From NCBI GenBank assembly GCA_002377245.1, contig DFPL01000124.1, positions 1-11,056 on the forward strand: DNA of 11,056 nucleotides, in the 5' to 3' direction. This document shows positions 5,932 to 11,056 of the stretch, in pieces. Every line of letters starts with the position of its first letter. Position 1 is the stretch's first letter. A program made the position numbers and the translations under genes. Origin of the DNA: Enterobacteriaceae bacterium UBA3516 (lineage in GTDB: Bacteria > Pseudomonadota > Gammaproteobacteria > Enterobacterales > Enterobacteriaceae). Under the pieces are notes generated by a model. The model had not been told where the DNA came from and made no database searches. It was given only the letters and a program-made list of their open reading frames with translations.

Positions 5932-6713
5932 TGCTGGAGATAATCTACCAGGACGAATGGCTGGTTGCGGTCAATAAACCTTCCGGCTGGCTGGTGCACC
6001 GCAGCTGGCTCGACAGAGACGAGAAAGTGGTGGTGATGCAAACGGTACGTGATCAAATTGGTCAGCACGTTTTCACCGCCCATCGCCTCGACCGACCCAC
6101 CTCGGGCGTACTGCTGATGGGCTTGTCCAGCGAGGCGGGGCGGTTGTTGTCACAGCAGTTTGAACAACACCAGATGCAGAAACGCTACCATGCCATTGTG
6201 CGCGGCTGGTTGATGGAAGAGGCGGTACTCGATTACCCCCTGGTGGAAGAGTTAGATAAAATCGCGGATAAATTTTCCCGTGAAGATAAGGGCCCACAGC
6301 CCGCCGTCACCCATTATCGTGGCCTGGCCACGGCTGAAATGCCGGTGGCGACCAGTAAATTTCCCACTACCCGTTATGGGCTGGTTGAGCTGAACCCGCA
6401 AACCGGGCGTAAACACCAGTTGCGGCGCCACCTTGCCCATCTTCGTCACCCTATCATTGGTGACAGCAAACACGGTGACCTGCGCCAGAATCGTAGTGCA
6501 TCTGCCCATTTCGGTTGCCATCGCCTGATGCTCCATGCAAGTCAGCTCTCGCTGACTCATCCTTTTACCGGAGAGCCGCTGACGCTGCGCGCCGGGCTGG
6601 ATGACGTGTGGATGCAGGCGCTGTCGCACTTCGGCTGGCGTGGCGTTCTCCCCGAGAATGAAAGGGTTGAGTTTGATTCGCTCAACGGTCAGGATGACGG
6701 ACACAGTGATTAA
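5931..6713 (+). CDS. truC: tRNA pseudouridine(65) synthase TruC
   Basis: TruC isomerises uridine 65 in the T-stem region of certain tRNAs to pseudouridine. The 260-residue product has the length of the E. coli enzyme and belongs to the RluA family of pseudouridine synthases. The catalytic motif HRLDRPTSGVLL starts at residue 51, with the essential aspartate at Asp54. The second family block, QTGRKHQLRRHLAHLRHPI, is at residues 157-175 and is followed by GDSKHG. An N-terminal VNKPSGWLVH segment is also typical. There is no S4-like RNA-binding domain, which separates it from RluC/RluD. The ATG overlaps the yqcC stop codon, and no good Shine-Dalgarno is present, so reinitiation is likely. It is the middle gene of yqcC-truC-yqcA. 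Confidence 0.95.
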   Translation: MLEIIYQDEWLVAVNKPSGWLVHRSWLDRDEKVVVMQTVRDQIGQHVFTAHRLDRPTSGVLLMGLSSEAGRLLSQQFEQHQMQKRYHAIVRGWLMEEAVLDYPLVEELDKIADKFSREDKGPQPAVTHYRGLATAEMPVATSKFPTTRYGLVELNPQTGRKHQLRRHLAHLRHPIIGDSKHGDLRQNRSASAHFGCHRLMLHASQLSLTHPFTGEPLTLRAGLDDVWMQALSHFGWRGVLPENERVEFDSLNGQDDGHSD

Positions 6714-6730
6714 CCCAAGGAGTGCATGGC

Positions 6731-7180
6731 ATGGCTGAAATCGGAATATTTGTGGGCACGATGTACGGCAACGCGCTGCTGGTAGCAGAGGAAGCGCAAG
6801 CCATTCTGAATGAACAGGGCCACAAGGCCACGGTGTATGAAGATCCACAAGCGGCTGACTGGGCGATTTATCAGGATAAATACGCGCTGATCGTCACCTC
6901 AACAACCGGGCAGGGTGATCTGCCAGAGAGCATTGCGCCGCTGTTTCATTTTATTCGTGACAGTCTGGGTTACCAACCCGAACTGCATTACGGGGTCATT
7001 GCTTTGGGCGATAGCACATACTCCCATTTCTGCGGCGGTGGCAAACAGTTTGATGCCTTGCTACAAGAGCAAAACGCACAGCGTGTTGGCGACGTACTCC
7101 TGATTGACGCCAGTGAAGATCCTGAACCCGAAACCCTCTCCAATCCTTGGGTTGAGCAGTGGTCAACGTTGCTGAAATAA
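6731..7180 (+). CDS. yqcA: Flavodoxin YqcA
   Basis: A 149-residue short-chain flavodoxin, a cytoplasmic FMN electron carrier. The phosphate-binding loop GTMYGNA is at residues 9-15, the isoalloxazine-side segment STTGQGDLPES at 57-67, and the second flavin loop ALGDSTYSHFCGGGKQFD at 91-108. The length matches E. coli YqcA. A GTG at 6722 would add three residues. I chose the ATG at 6731 because AAGGAG lies 8 nt upstream, whereas the GTG overlaps that same site. The gene follows truC by 17 bp and is last in the operon, closed by a strong terminator. The electron-transfer partner is not indicated by the neighbours. Confidence 0.94.
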   Translation: MAEIGIFVGTMYGNALLVAEEAQAILNEQGHKATVYEDPQAADWAIYQDKYALIVTSTTGQGDLPESIAPLFHFIRDSLGYQPELHYGVIALGDSTYSHFCGGGKQFDALLQEQNAQRVGDVLLIDASEDPEPETLSNPWVEQWSTLLK

Positions 7181-7183
7181 GGT

Positions 7184-7222
7184 TTAGCCCTCCCTCTGCG
7201 CGGAGGGCTAACTGCTTTTTTT
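7184..7222 (+). terminator. Terminator of the yqcC-truC-yqcA operon
   Basis: A perfect 10 bp stem, TTAGCCCTCC at 7184-7193 and GGAGGGCTAA at 7202-7211, has an 8 nt loop. Four bases later comes a run of seven T residues. It begins 4 bp after the yqcA stop codon. Confidence 0.9.
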
Positions 7223-7674
7223 AGCGGGTTAGCGAATAAATAACGACGAAAGGCGCAATCCTGTTACTGAAACGAGTAAGCTTCTGGCATATGCCCGTAA
7301 AATCTCCACTTCCACCCTCGAAAAAAGTGCACTTGCATTGCGTCAAGCGACGCGTTTCACATTAATTAAAACTGCCCGTCTTTTAACCAAATGTTAGCGC
7401 CCCAACTTTTCATTTCCGTGAGTTACTCCCCATCCCGTTGTGCTGATGCATTAAACCCAACTGACCAGGCTCTGGAATGTTGTGTGGTTGCACGGTGAGA
7501 GATTACCCACCCCTTTTTATACTTTTCTCGCCAGTCCATAAAACGCAGTACGCAGGGAATAGCGACCCGGCAAGACAAGCTGCGAAAAACACAAATACAT
7601 CTTCCTGACTACCCCTACCGGTTGCGCTGTTCAGGATGAATGTACATGAACATTTATGCTTCGGGAGTACAACC
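7223..7674 (+). promoter_or_regulatory. Regulatory gap and long leader before gudPXD
   Basis: I find no gene in these 452 bp. The best promoter element is TATACT at 7518-7523; its -35 position (7495-7500, GTGAGA) is poor, which fits a promoter that needs an activator. In E. coli the operon is induced by CdaR with glucarate. Such a start would leave a leader of about 145 nt. Upstream lie a 10 bp palindrome AAGTGCACTT (7325-7334), a GCGTC/GACGC repeat (7340-7353) and a CRP-like right half-site TCACATT (7357-7363) with a poor left half. None can be assigned to a regulator with certainty. Confidence 0.45.
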
Positions 7675-9027
7675 ATGAGTTCATTAAGCCAAGCAGCGAG
7701 CAGCGCCGAAAAGCGCACAAATGCCCGCTACTGGATAGTGGTGATGCTGTTTATCGTCACTTCCTTCAACTACGGTGACCGCGCGACGCTGTCGATTGCG
7801 GGTTCACAAATGGCCAAAGACATTGGCCTTGACCCGATCGGTATGGGTTATGTTTTCTCCGCATTTTCCTGGGCCTATGTCATCGGCCAGATTCCGGGCG
7901 GCTGGTTGCTTGACCGCTTCGGTTCTAAACGTGTTTATTTCTGGTCCATTTTCATTTGGTCCCTGTTTACCTTACTGCAGGGCTTCGTCGATATTTTCAG
8001 CGGCTTTGGCATCATCGTCGCGCTCTTCACCCTGCGCTTCCTGGTAGGGCTGGCTGAGGCTCCGTCCTTCCCGGGTAACAGTCGAATAGTGGCGGCTTGG
8101 TTCCCGGCGCAGGAGAGGGGCACGGCGGTCTCGATTTTTAACTCCGCACAATATTTTGCCACGGTCATCTTCGCACCGATCATGGGATGGTTAACCCATG
8201 AAGTGGGCTGGTCACACGTGTTCTTCTTCATGGGCGGTTTGGGCATCGTTATCAGCTTTATCTGGCTGAAAGTGATTTACGAGCCAAACGAACACCCGAA
8301 AGCGAACAAGAAAGAACTGGAGTACATCGCTGAAGGTGGCGCGCTGATCAACATGGATCAGAAGAAAGACGCCGTTAAAGTGCCGTTCAGCGTGAAATGG
8401 GGTCAAATCAAGCAGTTGCTCGGTTCCCGCATGATGATGGGGATCTATCTCGGTCAATACTGTATTAACGCGCTGACCTACTTCTTTATCACCTGGTTCC
8501 CGGTTTATCTGGTCCAGGCTCGCGGTATGTCCATTTTGAAAGCGGGCTTTATCGCCTCTGTTCCGGCCATTTGTGGCTTTGCGGGCGGCGTTCTCGGGGG
8601 GGTTATCTCCGACTGGTTAATGCGTCGTACCGGCTCTCTGAATATTGCGCGTAAAACACCTATCGTACTGGGCATGCTGCTCTCCATGGTGATGGTGTTC
8701 TGTAACTACACCGACGTGGAATGGATGATTATCGGCTTCATGTCTATGGCCTTCTTCGGTAAAGGTATCGGTGCGCTGGGTTGGGCAGTGATGGCAGACA
8801 CCGCACCAAAAGAAATCAGCGGTCTGAGCGGCGGTCTGTTCAATATGTTCGGTAACATTTCCGGCATCGTGACCCCGATTGCTATCGGCTACATCGTGGG
8901 GACGACGGGCTCGTTTAACGGCGCGCTGATCTACGTCGGTATTCACGCGCTGGTTGCCGTACTGGCTTATCTGGTGCTGGTTGGCAATATCAAACGTATC
9001 GAACTGAAACCCGTAACAGGACAATAA
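7675..9027 (+). CDS. gudP: D-glucarate (galactarate/glycerate) MFS transporter
   Basis: GudP is an inner-membrane, proton-driven importer of D-glucarate of the anion:cation symporter branch of the major facilitator superfamily. The product has 450 residues and about twelve hydrophobic segments. After the first helix comes the family NYGDRATLSIA segment (residues 32-42). The MFS loop motif is seen as GGWLLDRFGSKR at residues 75-86, and a central cytoplasmic loop lies around 205-250. An in-frame ATG at 7636 would add 13 residues but has no spaced ribosome site. The ATG at 7675 has GGGAG 7 nt upstream and yields MSSLSQAASS, the family N-terminus. gudX starts 2 bp after the stop, so the genes form one operon for glucarate uptake and dehydration. 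Confidence 0.95.
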   Translation: MSSLSQAASSAEKRTNARYWIVVMLFIVTSFNYGDRATLSIAGSQMAKDIGLDPIGMGYVFSAFSWAYVIGQIPGGWLLDRFGSKRVYFWSIFIWSLFTLLQGFVDIFSGFGIIVALFTLRFLVGLAEAPSFPGNSRIVAAWFPAQERGTAVSIFNSAQYFATVIFAPIMGWLTHEVGWSHVFFFMGGLGIVISFIWLKVIYEPNEHPKANKKELEYIAEGGALINMDQKKDAVKVPFSVKWGQIKQLLGSRMMMGIYLGQYCINALTYFFITWFPVYLVQARGMSILKAGFIASVPAICGFAGGVLGGVISDWLMRRTGSLNIARKTPIVLGMLLSMVMVFCNYTDVEWMIIGFMSMAFFGKGIGALGWAVMADTAPKEISGLSGGLFNMFGNISGIVTPIAIGYIVGTTGSFNGALIYVGIHALVAVLAYLVLVGNIKRIELKPVTGQ

Positions 9028-9029
9028 CT

Positions 9030-10370
9030 ATGAGTACGCAAGCAAGCCCCGTCGTTACAGATATGAAGGTCATTCCGGTCGCCGGTCATGACAGCATGTT
9101 GATGAACATTGGCGGTGCACATAACGCTTATTTCACGCGTAACATCGTCGTTCTCACGGACAACGCCGGTAATACCGGCGTTGGTGAGGCCCCGGGTGGT
9201 GAAGTGATTTATCAGACCCTGGTGGATGCGATCCCCATGGTGCTCGGCCAGGAAGTGGCCCGCCTCAACAAAGTGGTTCAGCGTGTGCATAAAGGTAATC
9301 AGGCACACGATTTTGATAACTTCGGCAAAGGCGCCTGGACCTTTGAACTGCGCGTCAACGCAGTGGCGGCGCTTGAAGCCGCTCTGCTGGACCTGCTCGG
9401 CAAAGCGCTGAACGTCCCGGTGTGTGAACTGCTCGGTCCGGGCAAGCAGCGTGATGCGGTAACCGTGCTGGGTTACCTCTTCTATATCGGCGACCGTACC
9501 AAAACCGATCTGCCGTATCTCGACAAAACCGACGGCAGCCATGAGTGGTATCACCTGCGCCATCAGGAAGCGATGAACAGCGACGCGGTGGTGCGTTTGG
9601 CAGAGGCCTCTCAGGACCGCTACGGTTTCAAAGACTTCAAACTCAAAGGCGGGGTTCTGCCGGGCGAGAAAGAGATCGAAACCGCACGTGAACTGAAAAA
9701 GCGCTTCCCTGATGCACGTATTACCGTAGACCCGAACGGCGCCTGGCTGCTCGATGAGGCCATCGAACTGTGCAAAGGGCTGCAGGATGTACTGACCTAC
9801 GCGGAAGATCCTTGTGGTGCAGAACAGGGCTTCTCTGGCCGTGAAGTGATGGCGGAGTTCCGCCGTGCCACCGGTCTGCCGGTGGCAACCAATATGATTG
9901 CCACCAACTGGCGTGAAATGGGCCACTCGGTGATGCTTAATGCGGTCGATATTCCGCTGGCGGACCCGCACTTCTGGACGCTGTCCGGTGCCGTGCGCGT
10001 GGCGCAGCTGTGTGACGACTGGGGGCTGACCTGGGGCTGCCATTCCAATAACCACTTTGATATCTCGCTGGCGATGTTCACCCATGTGGGCGCAGCGGCA
10101 CCGGGAAATCCCACCGCGATTGACACCCACTGGATCTGGCAGGAAGGCGATGCGCGCCTGACGAAGCAGCCGCTGGAAATCAAAGGCGGGCAGATTGCGG
10201 TGCCGGATGCGCCAGGTCTGGGCGTGGAGATTGACTGGGCGCAAATTGAGAAAGCCCACGCTGCCTATAAACGCCTGCCAGGCGGTGCGCGTAATGATGC
10301 CGGTCCGATGCAGTACCTCATCCCAGGCTGGACATTCGATCGTAAACGCCCGGTCTTTGGACGTCAGTAA
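9030..10370 (+). CDS. gudX: Glucarate dehydratase-related protein
   Basis: A 446-residue enolase-superfamily protein of the glucarate dehydratase subgroup, formerly YgcY. It aligns over its length with GudD but matches the GudX type, with VHKGNQAHDFDNFGKGAWTF (residues 86-105) where GudD has a FADRDAAGRGLQTF segment. All the expected active-site residues are visible. These are Lys204 and Lys206 in FKLKGG, the metal ligands Asp234, Glu265 and Asn288, His338 in GCHSNNHFD, and Asp365. In E. coli the protein is reported to have only low glucarate dehydratase activity, so its true substrate is uncertain. AGGA lies 8 nt before the ATG. It sits between gudP and gudD, 2 bp and 18 bp away. Which paralogue is gudX rests on order and these segments, and I am fairly sure. 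Confidence 0.92.
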   Translation: MSTQASPVVTDMKVIPVAGHDSMLMNIGGAHNAYFTRNIVVLTDNAGNTGVGEAPGGEVIYQTLVDAIPMVLGQEVARLNKVVQRVHKGNQAHDFDNFGKGAWTFELRVNAVAALEAALLDLLGKALNVPVCELLGPGKQRDAVTVLGYLFYIGDRTKTDLPYLDKTDGSHEWYHLRHQEAMNSDAVVRLAEASQDRYGFKDFKLKGGVLPGEKEIETARELKKRFPDARITVDPNGAWLLDEAIELCKGLQDVLTYAEDPCGAEQGFSGREVMAEFRRATGLPVATNMIATNWREMGHSVMLNAVDIPLADPHFWTLSGAVRVAQLCDDWGLTWGCHSNNHFDISLAMFTHVGAAAPGNPTAIDTHWIWQEGDARLTKQPLEIKGGQIAVPDAPGLGVEIDWAQIEKAHAAYKRLPGGARNDAGPMQYLIPGWTFDRKRPVFGRQ

Positions 10371-10388
10371 CAGACAAAAGGATTCACG

Positions 10389-11056
10389 ATGAGTACGCAA
10401 AGTTCGACTCCTGTTGTTACCTCAGTCAAAGTCATCCCGGTTGCCGGGCATGACAGCATGCTGATGAACCTGAGCGGTGCCCACGCACCGTTCTTCACCC
10501 GTAATATCGTCATCATCACCGACAACGCCGGCAACACCGGCGTCGGCGAAGTCCCCGGCGGCGAAAAAATCCGTCAGACCATTGAAGACGCGGCCCCGCT
10601 GATTACCGGCAAAACCCTCGGCGCCTATAAAAACGTCCTCAACGAGGTGCGCAGCGCCTTTGCTGACCGCGACGCTGCGGGCCGCGGCCTGCAGACTTTT
10701 GACCTGCGCACCACCATCCACGTGGTCACCGCCATTGAATCCGCCATGCTCGACCTGCTGGGTAAGCATCTGGGCGTCAACGTCGCCTCCCTGCTCGGTG
10801 ACGGCCAGCAGCGCAGCGAAGTGGAAATGCTCGGCTACCTGTTCTTCGTCGGCAACCGTAAGGCGACGCCGCTGCCCTATCAGAGCCAGCCGGATGAAAA
10901 ATGCGACTGGTACCGTCTGCGTCATGACGAGGCGATGACCCCGGATGCCGTGGTGCGTCTGGCCGAAGCGGCGTATGAAAAATACGGCTTCAATGACTTC
11001 AAACTCAAAGGTGGGGTGCTGGCCGGGGAAGAAGAGGCCGAGTCCATCGTGGCGCT
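10389..11056 (+). CDS. gudD: D-glucarate dehydratase, 5' half (cut by window edge)
   Basis: GudD removes water from D-glucarate (and L-idarate) to give 5-keto-4-deoxy-D-glucarate, the first catabolic step. Here 222 complete codons of a protein normally about 446 residues long are present, open to the right edge. The N-terminal capping domain starts MSTQSSTPVVTSVKVIPVAG and carries the HDSMLMNLSGAHAPFFTRN segment. The barrel begins near residue 140, and the catalytic pair Lys205 and Lys207 appears in FKLKGG just before the edge. The metal ligands and the His-Asp pair lie beyond the window. AAGGA is 6 nt before the ATG, and the gudX stop is 18 bp upstream. The protein follows the E. coli GudD pattern (FADRDA-GRGLQTFDLRTTIHVV) closely. 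Confidence 0.95.
   Translation, partial: MSTQSSTPVVTSVKVIPVAGHDSMLMNLSGAHAPFFTRNIVIITDNAGNTGVGEVPGGEKIRQTIEDAAPLITGKTLGAYKNVLNEVRSAFADRDAAGRGLQTFDLRTTIHVVTAIESAMLDLLGKHLGVNVASLLGDGQQRSEVEMLGYLFFVGNRKATPLPYQSQPDEKCDWYRLRHDEAMTPDAVVRLAEAAYEKYGFNDFKLKGGVLAGEEEAESIVA

Noticed and set aside
7346..7361. CRP site upstream of gudP (AGCGA, six bases, TCACA)
   Set aside because: Only the right half matches consensus, and it lies about 176 bp from the only good -10; kept as a remark, not a called site.
8967..10400. Long open frame of 477 codons antisense to gudX
   Set aside because: It mirrors a well-conserved GC-rich gene on the other strand, its product is rich in His/Arg/Gln with no domain, and there is no ribosome site. 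It is a codon-usage shadow.
10422..10925. Minus-strand frame of 167 codons over gudD
   Set aside because: It is antisense to the gudD coding region, which runs open to the edge with full family similarity.
1..11056. Mobile element, phage, CRISPR array or defence island
   Set aside because: No transposase, integrase, terminal repeats, spacer-repeat pattern or foreign gene is seen; gene order is that of the conserved enterobacterial chromosome.

Overview
The window looks like an ordinary chromosomal segment of a gammaproteobacterium in the Enterobacteriaceae. Every gene is recognisable, and the order matches (in reverse map direction) the E. coli block sdaB-sdaC-ppnN-queF-syd-csrB-yqcC-truC-yqcA-gudP-gudX-gudD. 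Protein and non-coding sequences resemble those of E. coli closely but are clearly diverged. That fits a related genus such as Enterobacter, Lelliottia or Citrobacter; I cannot name the species from sequence alone. I see no phage, insertion sequence, tRNA, rRNA, CRISPR array or composition shift.

Left part (1-4346, all minus strand). The 5' end of sdaB (L-serine deaminase) enters from the left edge, behind sdaC (serine/H+ symporter). Together they form a serine uptake and degradation operon with a good CRP-type site upstream. A 457 bp non-coding gap, which contains the ppnN terminator, separates sdaC from ppnN (nucleotide 5'-monophosphate nucleosidase, TTG start). Next comes queF (preQ0 reductase of queuosine synthesis).

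Middle part (4347-7222, plus strand). syd diverges from queF across a 69 bp gap and encodes a SecY-interacting quality-control protein. It is followed by the small RNA gene csrB. Its transcript has about two dozen GGA motifs, many in hairpin loops, and sequesters the translational regulator CsrA. About 180 bp upstream lies a perfect UvrY-type inverted repeat plus a partial second copy. The operon yqcC-truC-yqcA (small conserved protein, tRNA-Tyr/Asp-type pseudouridine-65 synthase, flavodoxin) follows csrB and ends in a strong terminator.

Right part (7223-11056, plus strand). A roughly 450 bp regulatory gap precedes the D-glucarate operon gudP-gudX-gudD: MFS importer, glucarate dehydratase-related protein, and glucarate dehydratase. 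gudD is cut by the right edge. gudX and gudD are tandem paralogues of the enolase superfamily.

I found no convincing previously undescribed system. The points most worth a second look are the duplicated UvrY-like half-site upstream of csrB, the GGA-rich hairpin set of csrB, the retained catalytic residues in GudX, and several unexplained inverted repeats in intergenic gaps.
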